Notes: generated by a model not told the origin, from the letters alone. A stretch of DNA of 64,000 bases from Latrodectus hesperus (GCA_037975125.1 CM075857.1:25006707-25070706); one strand, 5' to 3'. Shown: positions 24,584-37,735, counted from the first letter of the stretch. Numbers and translations are program-made.

Positions 24584-25198
24584 GTTGTTGTTGTTACTAA
24601 TCCCAGTTGGTGTAGCTCTGCTATACCAACTCCATAAAACCAAAATTCTCCAAAAATTCTAAAAACAGTAAAGGGTCCTTCAAAATCTCACGAGCAGTAA
24701 AATTTAGGCACTCGAGAATATGGTTGGGGGAAGCCTGTGCGGCCTTACACCAGTGACACTCAGTAAAGAGTTTCCGACCCTGCTGGAAGGTGAGGGAACT
24801 AATGTGACCACTCAAAAAGCGAGATAGAGCCGTCTGCTGCTTCCTAGAAATATTTAGACTGTGAGTCCAACGTGATCGCACTCCAAAGTACCAAGTGTGA
24901 ACTGGAGGGGTTCTCCAAAGGGCATTGGTTTCCATTTTCTTTATTGAGGAGATTTCAGAAAAAGTTAGACAAGTATTATTATGCAAGGCAGCCGCAGAGG
25001 CAGATTTGGCCAAGGTATCAGCAATTTCATTCCCCTCCAAACCAACATGGGAAGGAACCCATTGGAAGTAGACAGTGTGTCCTGCAGAAAGTCGACTGAC
25101 AAGTTCCAGGATTTTCAGGCTTATCTTATCCCCAATAGACGTCCAACGAGAGAAGTGCTGTATAAATGCATGGCTATCCGTTAAAATCCATAAGTCAT
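24584..25198 (-). mobile_element. 5'-truncated LINE insertion with a perfect 16-bp TSD
   Basis: TAAATCAATTTCATCT at 24568-24583 is repeated exactly at 25199-25214. The 615 bases between, read on the minus strand, are the end of a non-LTR ORF2, a short 3' UTR and an (AAC)n tail (GTTGTTGTTGTTAC on the plus strand, 24584-24597). The perfect TSD and uninterrupted frame imply a relatively recent insertion. Confidence 0.95.
24621..25193 (-). pseudogene. LINE ORF2 C-terminus: RNase H end and zinc knuckle
   Basis: An uninterrupted frame of about 190 codons enters at the truncation point and ends at 24621. It reads WILTDSHAF (the catalytic-Asp strand of RNase H), then FQWVPSHVGLEGNEIADTLA (the conserved His and last Asp of RNase H). 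About 75 residues on comes CHWCKAAQASPNHILEC, a C-X2-C-X8-H-X3-C knuckle. RNase H followed by a knuckle is the arrangement of LINE clades that carry their own RNase H, such as the I group; the exact clade is inferred. In an active element this part would degrade the RNA of the RNA-DNA hybrid. Endonuclease and reverse transcriptase were lost by 5' truncation, so the copy is dead despite the clean frame. Confidence 0.9.
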
Positions 25199-25214
25199 TA
25201 AATCAATTTCATCT

Positions 25215-25584
25215 AGAGCACTTTAATTAAGCTATAACAAAATAAAACTGTTGTGACTGGATGGTAACAAATTTGATTCCTAATAGAATGTCTTTGCACT
25301 TAAATTAACAATGGTTTACTTCTCTGGTATGAAAACTGTATTGCTAATTTTCAGAATTTAGCTAAGAATATCGCATGAATGAAATTACCATCTCCGGTAT
25401 TTTGGCGATTTAAAGTATCAGGATTTTTTCCATCGCATATATCTCTTGACATTGTAAATCTTTCAAACGGGCTCCAACTTTTCAGAGGAATAATTTTAAG
25501 ATGCAAATTTCATTTCGGGAACAGTCTTAGAGTACTTCACCTTGAAAATAAACTTTTTCCCCCGAAAGGTTCAACCCTCAGATA
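25215..25584. other. Unremarkable DNA, nothing recognised
   Basis: A 68-codon plus-strand frame lies here (25379-25585) without family resemblance. No repeat or tRNA-like boxes. Confidence 0.45.
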
Positions 25585-26104
25585 GTGGTACATACATAAC
25601 GGTGTAGACATAGGGCCCCAGACTGTACCTTAAGGTTAACGGGTTTGGACTACTCACTCATCACCAAGTGCCTCGTAATTTTTGAACGACAATCAAATGA
25701 CGAGGTCACAGCTGAGGTTGCTTCTTCTCCTCACCACTCCACACCAGTGGAAGGACTTTAAAGGTCGTTGGTTAATGTGGAGATGTCCCTAACTCACGGG
25801 GTTCCAGCAAACCAATGAGGGAGTTTTTTTAGTTTGGTTTGGTTTTTCTTGTCGCTCAATGGTCATTTTTGGCACACGAGGGCTAATTAGACCGGGACCT
25901 ACGGTTTAAAGTGGATTCCGAACCACTACAAACATCCATGCCCAAGGTGGGATTCGAACCCACAAACTGTTGAACCGAAGGCAAGAGCGCCAGTGAGGGA
26001 GAGTACGTGGTCACCCTTCCAATCACTGCGAGTGTCAAATGAATGCTTCGCTTTGCTGATCTTAAGGAGAAGCTGCGTGAAGCTACTGAGCCGCTGGAGC
26101 TCTG
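25585..26104 (-). mobile_element. 5S-headed SINE, family S2, interrupted by an S3 SINE
   Basis: On the minus strand from 26104: AGCTCCAGCGGCTCAG, GCGAAGCATTCATTTG, CGCAGTGATTGGAAGGGTG and ACCACGTACTCTCCCTCAC. After an insertion (25824-25991) it resumes CTCCCTCATTGG, TTGCTGGAACCCCGTG and TCCTTCCACTGGTGTGGAG, and ends ACACCGTTATGTATGTACC. Without the insert it is collinear with the S2 copy at 23321-23657. Confidence 0.85.
25824..25991 (-). mobile_element. S3 SINE nested inside an S2 SINE
   Basis: AATGAGGGAG (25814-25823) and AGTGAGGGAG (25992-26001) flank the insert and correspond to one sequence in intact S2 copies, so they are a 10-bp TSD with one change. The insert on the minus strand starts inside box A (GGCGCTCTTGCC), carries GGGTTCGAATCCCACC, and ends in a T-rich plus-strand run after GTCGCTCAATGGTC. 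It is slightly 5'-truncated. Confidence 0.9.
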
Positions 26105-27410
26105 AGCTAGAGGGTGAGAAACCACTAGTTCAGAGCTCTAGCTAGTGGTATGGATAAGCTAGCTGGTGGTAGGAATAGTAGGGTCAGGTAGGGATTTCTT
26201 CAGAGCAGAAAATCACTGCTCGAATGCATGCATATCTGTCTTGGTGGGTGCTGGGAAGTTCTGACTAGTGAGATGACCCTTTGTCTATCGAAATCCTTTA
26301 AACAAAGCGATCCACACTCGATATTCATATTTTAAGAGATTGGCTGTTAGATTATTTTCCACGAGGATTTTAATGATTGCACCAATTACAATACGATTTG
26401 AAACGACTAAAAGTATACATACACAAGATATACATATTACAGATGCAAATTTACAGTTCACGTCATTACGTAAAATATACAATTCCTCAAAAACATGACG
26501 AAAAATATATGCATCCAAAATACAAAAAACTACTTTTAAAATTTTATTAAATAAATTTTAAAATTCTAAAAATACCAGACGCCACCTGAACGTGTTACGA
26601 GTGTTACCTTAATTTTAAAAATATCTAAATCCGTATGCAAATGAGTTTGATGTTTCAGATATTAAACTGGTAAAAATAATAAAAATCAATGAATTATATG
26701 AACTAATGTTAGAATGTGTGCTTAAAGGAATGGGATGAATTTGTACATTCTTAAATGTACAAACGCTATCTCTCAGTAATAAATATACTGAAAATTGTAG
26801 CAATGACTTTTATTGAAACTAAAATTAGGAAGAGGATTTACATGTGTCTGAGGTAATTCGGTTCCAATGCAGCTGAAGATTTTCCTAGCCAATGTGCATT
26901 AAAACTGTGGTTCTTCCTAGTTTGTGTATTCTTTATTGTCAGCATAAAATGTAAGATATTCTTGAAAGCTGAAAAAATACTTGCTTTCTTAAATCAGATT
27001 TTTATGTATATTATACTTAAAAAATCACATGTACATTTTATACATAAATCTCATCATAAAATATAGAATTTACTCATATTTCTTAGGAAAGAGATTTTTT
27101 CTAGAAACTCATCGTAGTTGCTCGGTATAAAGTTATATATTTTTATAAAAAAGATAATTATATAAAAGCAAAACTTACAAATTTCTTACAAAATTTCAGT
27201 CCATTTTGTGCAATGAGCAAATATATTGTTTATTGTTATTTATGCAATATACCAGAATCAACGTTCCAGGATGTAAAATCCGTCCGATGCGTAGCTTCTA
27301 CACCATGAGAAAAGGTTAGCAAATGCTATTGCTCAAAATTTTAGAATGTTTTATTGTTTGCAGAAGAAGGAAAGTGGCTTTTTACATAAAGGAAGCCACC
27401 TTCTGACTTT
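26105..27410. other. Mixed DNA, nothing recognised
   Basis: A GC-neutral stretch (26105-26285) contains short repeats of CTAGCTAGTGGTA-like text. The rest is AT-rich, with only chance frames of up to 77 codons. Confidence 0.45.
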
Positions 27411-27790
27411 CTTGTGGATTCTGAGATCTTAAAATTCCAAAAAGCCCTCTTGCCAAGAACTGTTTACTCTCCCAACTCAACCTTGGGCAGCAAATGCCCT
27501 TTTCCATCAAGGGTGCCCATTCTTAGAAAAGGCTGCGATGGTCACTCCATTCCACAATGGACAAGACCCCAGGTACTCCGGTTCCCGGCCATCGCGTGAC
27601 AGTCCCAGCCAGATGAAGATCAGATCGGGCATTAGAAAACCATCTAGGGAAGGTAGTTGTTGACCTCTCTTAGCAAAAATGCCCAACAGGCATCTCACCC
27701 TTCCCCCCGGCCTTCTTGCCAAAGAATATACAATTTTTTTTACTGCTTCTGAACACGTGGGGGACTGCACAGCACGTTTTCAGATTACAA
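27411..27790. other. GC-richer island without a recognised gene
   Basis: A minus-strand frame of 87 codons (27507-27770) and plus-strand frames of 61 and 78 codons overlap here. The minus-strand peptide contains FIWLGLSRDGREPEYLG, which I cannot assign. Composition differs clearly from its flanks. Confidence 0.4.
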
Positions 27791-28440
27791 GCTTCTTCAG
27801 GAACAATGGTATAATAATAATAAACGCGTTCACGTATATAATTTTTTTTTCAGAAGCAGTTATGCAATTTTTTTCCCCTTTTCGTCAGCATATTGTTTAT
27901 AATCCTTCAAAATAACCCCTCTTTATGATCTTTGGTTAGATACGGATAAATCTGTTTGTAATGGCAATATTTGTTTTCAGTAACTTTGGGAAAATATGTC
28001 TTTATTTAAACATTTTTAATGTAAAGTGCATGATAAGATTCTTTGTCTGAAATAGTGGGCATATTTATGATGATGATGATTTTTGCGAGAAATGATGCTT
28101 TAATGCTTGTTATTTGATTTTTCTTTACAAATTTATATTTTTATTTATTTTACGATTGTGGAATTAAGTTCTCTCATATTTTCCACCGTGATTGAATTGA
28201 ACTATTTTTTGTATCAAATTTATTTAATTCATTCGTCGTGAATATTTTACAAAAGAAAATTATTATTTAAAAATGAAATTATTTTAAATTTTATTTACAG
28301 TTAGATATCATTGAGAGAACACCGATACAACGAAAGCTTCCAAGAAATTCCAGTAAATACATGGTTTATAATTACAAATTCCTTTACAATGAAATTTCAA
28401 TTCATCGACTATTATGAAAATGCAGTAAATTTTATTCTTA

Positions 28441-28590
28441 AGGTATTTCATTTTCATCAAAACTTTCTTAAGTTATTTCATTTTCATCAAAACTTTCTTA
28501 AGTTATTTCATTTTCATCAAAACTTTCTTAAGTTATTTCATTTTCATCAAAACTTTCTTAAGGTATTTTATTTTCATCAAAACTTTTTTA
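28441..28590. repeat. Five exact-length copies of a 30-bp unit
   Basis: Core TTATTTCATTTTCATCAA plus AACTTTCTTAAG, repeated five times with no length change; the first and last units carry a few substitutions. Because 30 is divisible by three, the 135-codon plus-strand frame (28311-28718) stays open and reads FHFHQNFLKL repeatedly. I see no other sign of coding, so I list only the repeat. Confidence 0.95.
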
Positions 28591-28867
28591 TTCTCAGAAA
28601 ATCGTTATATTATCTATCATTGGTCCATCATGAATTCTACATTGCACATCATTCGATTTTTCTAGTTTTGATTTTAAACTGCGTTTGTTATATTTACGGT
28701 CAGCATGAAGTTATATGATCGAAATGTTAAATAAATGAGAGAGATTATATAGCTTCCGGCTTTCGGTTCAAGAACTCATTGGTTCAATTCCCATAAATTT
28801 TTGTAGTGATGCTGTTTCAGAAGAGTCAGCCCTGATATGCGGAATGTAACCGTAAGGTTATGGACAA

Positions 28868-29035
28868 TGTGGCCGATCTGGTAGCGAATAGTTAGTTCTC
28901 TGGCATACGGCTCCACAATTCATAGGTTCGAAGCCCTCCTTAGGTTTGAATGTTTGTAGTGGTTTGAAATCCACTTTAAACTACATGTCCCAGTATAATT
29001 TGCCCTAGTGAGCAAAAAATCCCCATTGAGACATT
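28868..29035 (+). mobile_element. tRNA-headed SINE, family S3
   Basis: Shows GCCGATCTGGTAGCGAATAG, CGGCTCCACAATTCATAGG, box-B-like GGTTCGAAGCCCTCC, TGTTTGTAGTGGTTTG and GAGCAAAAAATCCCCATTGA in S3 order. A second, shorter S3-like head (CGGCTTTCGGTTCAAG, TTGGTTCAATTCCC) lies just upstream at 28755-28800. Confidence 0.75.
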
Positions 29036-29847
<812 letters not shown>

Positions 29848-30054
29848 CAGTGTTTTTAAATATATTTATTTCTTATTCTTAAAAGTGTGTGTACAAAATA
29901 AATAATTTCAATTTTAAAACGCTATAAAATAATAAAATAATGCAATTTGACTGAAACGCTCGTGAATCAAGACTTTGATTTTAGATTATTTGATTGTTTA
30001 ACATTGAACAATCGTTTATTTTTCAATATAAAATCTAATCACATTGCGACTTAC

Positions 30055-30160
30055 AATTTCACAAGTGGATTCCGAACTACTTCGAAAATCTAAATTTTAT
30101 AGGAATCGAATCCATTAACTGTTGAAACCAAGGCTAGAGCACTAAACATTTGAGAGGAAA
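30055..30160 (-). mobile_element. S3 SINE head fragment
   Basis: Minus-strand text reads CTAGCCTTGGTTTCAACAG, then GGATTCGATTCCTATA and GTAGTTCGGAATCCACTTG, matching the S3 head and early body. The 3' part is absent or unrecognisable. Confidence 0.6.
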
Positions 30161-31334
30161 CTCGTTGTTTGGAGAAAAATAATCATTAAAAAAATACTTT
30201 CCAAAAATTTCTGAAAAATGATGAATTTTAAACAGCTTTTTAATAAAAGATATATTGACGAACAAACTTACATTTTTAGATGCTGGAGTTATAATTATTG
30301 ACTTGGAAATGACGTGATTATTTTTTTTTTCTTTTTGTGTTCAGAAATCAGTTTCTTACTAACAATTGTGCTCACATTCAGTTCATTTTGAGAAAGCAAA
30401 CGTATTAATTATACTAAAATCATAAAATATATTTGAAATATTATTCATTTGCTGTGAAACACACAAAAAGCTTTTTTCAAATTTTAATTCAGGAATGCGG
30501 AAGCATATATTACTTTTTCTTAAAAATTTTAAATCATGAGACAAAGAGAAAATTTTTTCTAAAAGTGCAAAATAATAAATAATTTTAGATTTGCACAAAT
30601 AATTTATAAGTAAAGATTTACTTTAGATACATATTTTAACAAAAAATAAATCTGAAATTTTGTTTACACACACACTAATTCAACTTCAAGAAATTTACTT
30701 ATTTGCAGATAATTTCCAAATGTTCTTTGGAATTTTGGTTACGGTGCAAGAGAGTTTTTGATTGAAGACTTAGAAAAAAATATTTTCTGGAGATAAGCTG
30801 TCACAAACGCAGATTGAGATTTAGTAAATATATGCTGACAAAATTATTTTCTTTTAATTTATATTTAGAATTTTAGCCTTTTTATCCTCATAAAAATATG
30901 AAATAAATAAATTAACAGAGGAAATGAAAAATTCTGTTGCGTAATTCAAAAAAAAAAATGATGCATTTTAATAAATAATGATAAAAAATGTGCTTTTGTT
31001 TTCCGCATTTTGTTTTGCGTGGAATATTTTTTTAAAAATGAAAAAGTATTAACATAGGCAATTTGGTGATAAAACAGTAAGAACACGTAACTTTATCGTT
31101 TAATAATACGCGTATACTTTGAATTTTATTTTAATAAGATGTTTTATGACTATAAATTACAAAAATGTTATTACATATATCTTTCGCAGTTGGTTATAGC
31201 TAATTGTATATTAAGTAGAAGTGGTTATGCCTATACTTTGAAAATACCTAACGTCTGAACAAATTTGTAATACATTTTAACATTCAAACCTAAATTGCTT
31301 TCCGAAAAGACTTTTTATTGATAGTGGGATGTAT
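30161..31334. other. AT-rich DNA, nothing recognised
   Basis: No credible frame, repeat or tRNA-like box. Confidence 0.5.
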
Positions 31335-31500
31335 TCAAATTTTGCAAAGGAGAAAACCCGGAAAACTCCAAGTCTCTACCCCAACAGATGTGCATAAAGC
31401 GGCTAGAAGCGCAGCATCCATCTCCCATTGTTCAACAATAAGCTGGAATCAAACTCTCGGCGTTTTAAATACGAAGACGGCTATCCCATCATGCCATGAT
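31335..31500 (-). mobile_element. tRNA-headed SINE, family S8
   Basis: Minus strand: GATGGGATAGCCGTCTTCG, box-B-like GAGAGTTTGATTCCAGC, then GGGAGATGGATGCTGCGC and TTTTCCGGGTTTTCTCC. Same order as the copy at 15880-16025. Confidence 0.6.
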
Positions 31501-31659
31501 ATGCTTACTTACCATGTTTACTTTACATATATTTATCATATTCTACCCACCACTCCATGATTGCATTTTATTCTTTTTTTATCAGTTAGAGTGGAATTTC
31601 ACTGGTGTTTTTTTTTTTCATATCATTGGGCTTTTTTTAGTAATCCCAATTTTTCTAAT

Positions 31660-31857
31660 CGGAAAGAAGACCCTCAATACTTGGCCTGCAACCATTAGAG
31701 GTATCATTTCACTTGGAAGTCATTGCGACCACGCCCAGTTTTAACGTGCCCTAGCCACCATTAACAAACATGGCGGATTTTTGGTTAAGCTGGGATTCGA
31801 ACTCACTACCTTCCGATATCGAGCATGACGCCTTAACCAACCAAGCCACTGTGCCTT
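31660..31857 (-). mobile_element. tRNA-headed SINE, family S5, best copy
   Basis: Minus strand: GGCACAGTGGCTTGGTTGG then TTAAGGCGTCATGC (box A region), GTGAGTTCGAATCCCAGC (box B), TTAATGGTGGCTAGGGCACG, GGCGTGGTCGCAATGACTTC, CAAGTGAAATGATACC and a body running to GGGTCTTCTTTCCG. Related copies: 10955, 43434 and 54955. Confidence 0.8.
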
Positions 31858-31965
31858 CCCATATCTGTTTTCAAGGCTGAGGGCCTTGGGATACGAAGTA
31901 TATGTCCCAGTTAAGTAGTCACCAGTTGTCCAGTCACTAACCAACCAGGCAACAGCACAGTCCCC
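31858..31965 (-). mobile_element. S4 SINE fragment abutting the S5 SINE
   Basis: Plus-strand ATATCTGTTTTCAAGGC and TATGTCCCAGTTAAGTAGTC align with ATATCTGTTTTCTAGAAC and TATGTCCCGGTTAGGTCGTC of the S4 copy at 18681. The S5 element appears to have inserted into this older S4 copy. Confidence 0.6.
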
Positions 31966-32890
31966 AATGGACATAAGTGTTAAAATACCAAAAAAAGTGA
32001 AGAAAATTTGTATTAGATGCAAGAGAGAGTTCATATTGTGAACATGTTTTATTCAATTCTATACATGATTCTAAACTGCAAATATAGTTAAATTATATAT
32101 ATTCTATACATGTAGTTACACATTTAAAGCATCGATTTGAGCGCAACACGATTTATTATTTATTTTAATTTTAAAATAAAAAAATAAATAGTATTTATTT
32201 ATTTTTGTTGTGTTAAAGAAGATAAAAAAGTATTTCTCACATTAAGCACGTCTTATTGAATTCAATACATGACTTTAAAATGAAAATGTAGCTAATTTTA
32301 TATGAAATATAATTACACCTTTTAAAATATAGTTCTGGACTACACAAACAGTTCTTTTTTTTCGCTAATTATAGTAGTGATATGAATGACAAACACACTT
32401 GGGTGATTTTTTATTGAATCTGGAGGCATGTGATTATTTATATATAACTCACATTTTTCTAAACTTAAAATTAAAATCCTACAATCACTTCAAATCCCTC
32501 CATCTAAAAAATTCATTTTTGTCTATGATTTGGTAGACCAGATAAATGGATATGAATGATTTTATTATCTTTTCCATAGCTTTGTTCAAAAACTGGAGAG
32601 AAGCTAACAGAGATGTTAGCCAAGACCACCCGGAAGCAATTGCCTTGTTAACGGCGCCATTACCTGCCCCATTACCGAACTCACCAAAGCAACCTTCTTG
32701 ATTATCCACCTTCCTAATTATTTATTGCTGAAAAAAAAAAAAGAAGTGGCTGCCCAGAAGAATGCCCGCGTTTTAAGATGTTCAATCGAGATTGCAATGC
32801 AAATTGTAAGGATTTCGTACGGATATCTCGCGTTACTGAACGCCCACGCCTGGGAATAGAAGCATTTTAATCGAATACCCACAACACGGA
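31966..32890. other. AT-rich DNA, nothing recognised
   Basis: Minor GC-richer stretch at 32590-32720 with a chance 74-codon minus-strand frame; otherwise AT-rich. Confidence 0.45.
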
Positions 32891-33195
32891 ATACTTTGTT
32901 GCAATCCAACCCTTAGACTGGGACTCGAAGGCCGAAGTGTAGGCGAGCAAATATTTTGATTATGCCCACGAGAAAACCTTCCCGGCTTGGGAACGCGAGA
33001 GATAAGGTGGCACGGAATTGACAGTTCTCAAAAGAATGGGAAATCAAACTGTGTTGGATACTTCCAGCGAAGGCAGGTGTCCGCAGGTGCTCTAGTGCTC
33101 TCCAGCAAGTCGTTGAAAACATTGCCAACGCCTCCATCAAACATCGATTCTCCGCCATTTCTTTTTTTGTTGAAGTTGACTCGGGTTTGAATTTA
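32891..33195. other. GC-richer island without a recognised gene
   Basis: Frames of 81 codons (minus, 32913-33158) and 67 codons (plus, 32987-33190) overlap and neither is recognised. Composition differs from the AT-rich flanks, so this is a candidate exon or conserved element. Confidence 0.4.
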
Positions 33196-34431
33196 TTGAT
33201 TGTGGGTAGGCGGTGCTGATTTGTTTGCTGTTTGATTTTCGCCAGACGAGTATTTGAGTTTGGTCAACTGTGGCTCGGTAGAGCTCTATCTTGCTAATGT
33301 ATACCAAACAATAGCTCTAAAGATACAAGCTTATGTTTCAGATTGATTGAAAATTCAAAATCTCATATATTATGGTACTGATTATATACATTTTGTTTCC
33401 TCTATTTTTTTTGTGAGATTAAATATTCCTTATGAAGTACATGCCATTCCGGATTAGGTTGTTAATGTAATGCTCTTATGCAATCATGTTTCTTTCTTAT
33501 TTTTTCTTCTTTTCATCATTTCATTTGATGAATGATATTGATGATTCCTTCCATTAGACGATTCGTTTTTCTTCTTTTCATCACTTCGTGAAATACATGG
33601 TATTTGGGATTAAGTAGTTCATGTAAAGTTCTTCATTTTTTCTTTTTTCATCATTTCATTTTTGGTTTTCGTCTTTTTTTCATTTATAAAATAAATAATA
33701 ATGTTTGTTTCTAACAAATAAATTTACTTATTCAGTTAAATCTTCTTTTATTATCTGAAAAATTATTTTAAAAAATATGTTTTAATAATATTCATACATT
33801 GTACATAAGAATTCAATCCTTTACAGAATAATAAATCAGTAAAATTTTAATTACTAAAAATATTTAGAAATTTTAAGCAATAAATGCTGCTGCTTCTGTT
33901 TTGTTTCGATTTCTTCATTTATTATCAAAATAATAGTTTAACAAAGAAAGACTGTGATAAAGCACACATGATTGAAAATACCGTCAAAAAATAACGTAAA
34001 TATCGTCAAAATTCAAAATTTTACGCATAATGATGCTGATTTTCATTTTTTCTTCTCACTTTCATATGAGAGAATTTTCAGCAAGAGGTATACGACATTT
34101 GCAATTAATTTATGTAATGTTAATAAATTATTCTAATTTTTTTTCAAAAAAAAATATAATCATTTAAGAAATTGCTTTATTTTTTAATATAGTGCGTGTA
34201 AAAATATAATTTTACACAGTATAAGAAATCAGAAAAAATTTAATTTCATTATTATTAAAAACTTGTGAATTTTTAAAACAATGGTAAACATTTTTACTAT
34301 TTGTATTTGTACGCCTTGATTTCTTGAAAAAACAATAATAAAATAGAATGGAATACACTATCATTTGAATTAATTACTAACAAGCATTAGTAGAGATTCA
34401 AAATTTTAAGTATTTGTTAATTTATGGAAGT
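33196..34431. other. AT-rich DNA with a faint two-copy repeat
   Basis: GAAGTACATGCCATTCCGG (33436) and GAAATACATGGTATTTGGG (about 33590) begin similar stretches ending in TCATCATTTCATTT, about 155 bases apart. The rest is featureless. Confidence 0.4.
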
Positions 34432-34685
34432 TCGGTGGCTTAGAGGCTTCGCGCTTCCAAGGTAGAGGTTCAAGGTTCGCTGCCCGAGCCGGTTAAGCTT
34501 GACTTTCCGTCCTTCAGTGGGTCTTTAAAACTGCGTACCAAGCATGCTTGGGAACTAAACACTGGGAGTTTCTCGTCAGGCTGACCCCCTAACCAAGACA
34601 AATGCTTCTCACCCCACCTCCCTTGGTCAGGAAAAGAGATATGGTCACAGTAGGCCTTGGCCCACATGGTTGTCATGCCTCAGGT
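34432..34685 (+). mobile_element. tRNA-headed SINE, family S4
   Basis: Plus strand: GGTGGCTTAGAGGCTTCGCG (box A region), AGAGGTTCAAGGTTCGCTG (box B), TACCAAGCATGCTTGGG, GGCCTTGGCCCACATGG and TTGTCATGCC terminus. Opposite orientation to the other three S4 copies. Confidence 0.8.
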
Positions 34686-34799
34686 TTAATTTTTGTTTTT
34701 TAGTTAATTAGGGAAGTTTATATTTGTGTTGACTTTATTTGATATTAACTTGCTAAGGCAATAGGAAAATATTAAGATCAATAATTTAATATATAAAGA

Positions 34800-35638
<839 letters not shown>

Positions 35639-36720
35639 TAATGTTAACATTAATATTCCCTTTCAGAAATTAGCAAGCAAACATTCTCAGAATTAATCCA
35701 CGTAACCAAATAACGCTGAAAAATTAACTTGACATCCAGAGTCGTTGGGAAACCATTAAGAAAACAAATCCAAGCGATATATGACATGTAAATCGAAACT
35801 GTTTCAGAAACACTTCGAAAGCAGGGGAAAAAAATAGTAATGAAGTCAGAGAGTTCTCATATACTTTTGGCACTCATTAAGAAGCACCTGAATGCCACCA
35901 CGGCCGATTAGAGATAATAAACAAGACATTCTAATAACACAAGGTTAGAGACCAGCAGGGTGTGGGGGGGTCATCTTCTTTCCTCATTTCCATTCCCTTA
36001 AGTGTGCGAATCTCTTGGAGCATTATGCAGGTTTGTCCAGTGATTATTAGAAGTCGCATCAGGTACCGCTTAAAGACAGTTATTAGCGACTGCCCTGTAC
36101 TGTCTTATGCGATCGAAATATTAATTACAGGTGGGAATTTCTTTTTCTTTCCCCTTTTTCTTTCACTGGACGACAATCTTGGATGAGGGAAGGGGAAGAG
36201 TGAAGGCGGAGTAGGTGATATGCCTTAGGGTCGGGTAGGGGCTGTCTCTTGAGAGGGGCTGTTGTTGAATTAAATCAGGCTATTTCTTGATACTAATTCT
36301 TACTCTTCATAAGACAATACTAGCTCAACAAGACTGACAGTTTTCTTCAACATTTTTAAAATCAACATAAGATTATGTAAAAATAAAATTTAAAATGAAT
36401 AAAATTTTTCCAAAGATAAAGAATATTATGATTTTTTTCTTCTTTATTATTGTGGTATATCTGAAAATAAAGAGGAAAATCAAATTTTCTACTTTTATTT
36501 AATTTTGTAATTTATATCATCGTAATTTAAAGCTTGTTAGAAAATGTTAAAATTAAAAATAGAAAATATAGCTTATTTTAATATGATGGAAAATCTTGAT
36601 ACAGGATCGAGATGAATATCATTTCAGAATTTTGGTTCATTTTTAAGGGCTTTGTTGCCTTTTTTCTTTAACTCTCAAAGCAATTGAGGTATACAGAAGA
36701 ATCAGCGTAGCGGGGTCTGG
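35639..36720. other. DNA with a GC-richer central part
   Basis: Around 35840-36250 composition rises (CCACCACGGCCGATTAG, GTGTGGGGGGGTCATC), with an unrecognised 74-codon plus-strand frame. The remainder is AT-rich. Confidence 0.4.
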
Positions 36721-37084
36721 TCAGAATCAGGATTGATAGCATTTTATCAGATAATGCACCAAATATAGTAAACATAACTGCAACATTATCAAAACAACCT
36801 TCAACAGTACGAAAATTAGCCAATATTGTCCCAAAAAACTTCTAATAAGATTGTTGTAGGTTCTAATATCCCATCTGCCTCTGACGGAGTCACACCAGGT
36901 CAGTGAAACCGCTGACATTAATGAAGTTTGATGACAAGAAGTGGACACTTGTGGATATCTTCCCAGTCTTGTCCAGGGCAGCCCCAATACGTGCCGAGTT
37001 GATGCCAGTTCTGGCGGGCATTTCGGGTAAAGGGGAAACCTCTTGCTACCCCAGAATATGAGAGACCTTTCCTGTGCCCACTGG
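36721..37084. other. GC-neutral DNA, nothing recognised
   Basis: Contains GTCCAGGGCAGCCCC and similar text, with a minus-strand frame of 86 codons that I do not recognise. It may be part of the repeat that begins at 37085. Confidence 0.35.
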
Positions 37085-37735
37085 TAACTCTAACGGGATT
37101 AAATCACGATAACAACTACTGGCCAGCAAATGCAAAAGTAGACCCTGGTCGATATGATGTAGCTGCCTAGAACGAAAATTAAGCACTATAATACTTAGAT
37201 TTGTTACCTAACAGTAATGTTTGTCAATATTTAATAGTGGGATTCATCATTAAATACTATATACTACAATATCGCCTGGACAACATTAGTTACCATTATT
37301 TCAGCAGCCTTCTAATGGGATTAAATCATGATAATAACTGTTGAGAAGTGTGGATGGGGTGGTCCTGAGTTCGAATCCCGGGTCGGGAATGGATCTTTCT
37401 GTTGGTCTTTCTCTCTCCTGTATTTGTCCTTTCCTTGTATGAATGGGTTGTGAATGGTTGCCTACCCTATAAACGGGTATCTATGGCATGTGTGCACTGA
37501 AGAAGTTGGACTCCACACCAAAATTACGGTTTTGTTGGAAAAAGTGGAGCAGCACACTCCATATCACCAGCCTCGCTGGCACAAGACAACAGCAACTACT
37601 AAACAGCAAAAGTAGGCCTTGGTCAATGATATGTCGCCGCTCTCTCTAGCAAAGAAAATTAAGTGCTTAATTTCTTACTTAACAATAGGATTTATTTATA
37701 CTCAATAGTGGGATGCCTCATTAAATACCATATTA
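37085..37735. repeat. Two diverged tandem copies of a roughly 230-bp unit, the second split by a SINE
   Basis: Copy 1 (about 37085-37312) has GGGATTAAATCACGATAAC, CTACTGGCCAGCAAATGC, GTAGACCCTGGTCGATATG, GAAAATTAAGCACTATAATA and TTTAATAGTGGGATTCATC. Copy 2 has GGGATTAAATCATGATAATA, then an inserted SINE, then CTACTAAACAGCAAAAG, GTAGGCCTTGGTCAATGATA, GAAAATTAAGTGCTTAAT and CTCAATAGTGGGATGCCTC, ending near 37735. Confidence 0.8.
37345..37585 (+). mobile_element. tRNA-headed SINE related to family S6
   Basis: Carries box-B-like CCTGAGTTCGAATCCCGGG, GGGAATGGATCTTTCTG, CTCTCTCCTGTATTTGTCC and CCCTATAAACGGGTATC, in the order seen in the S6 copies at 45208 and 50817. Box A is truncated. It interrupts the second copy of the 37085 repeat. 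Confidence 0.7.
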
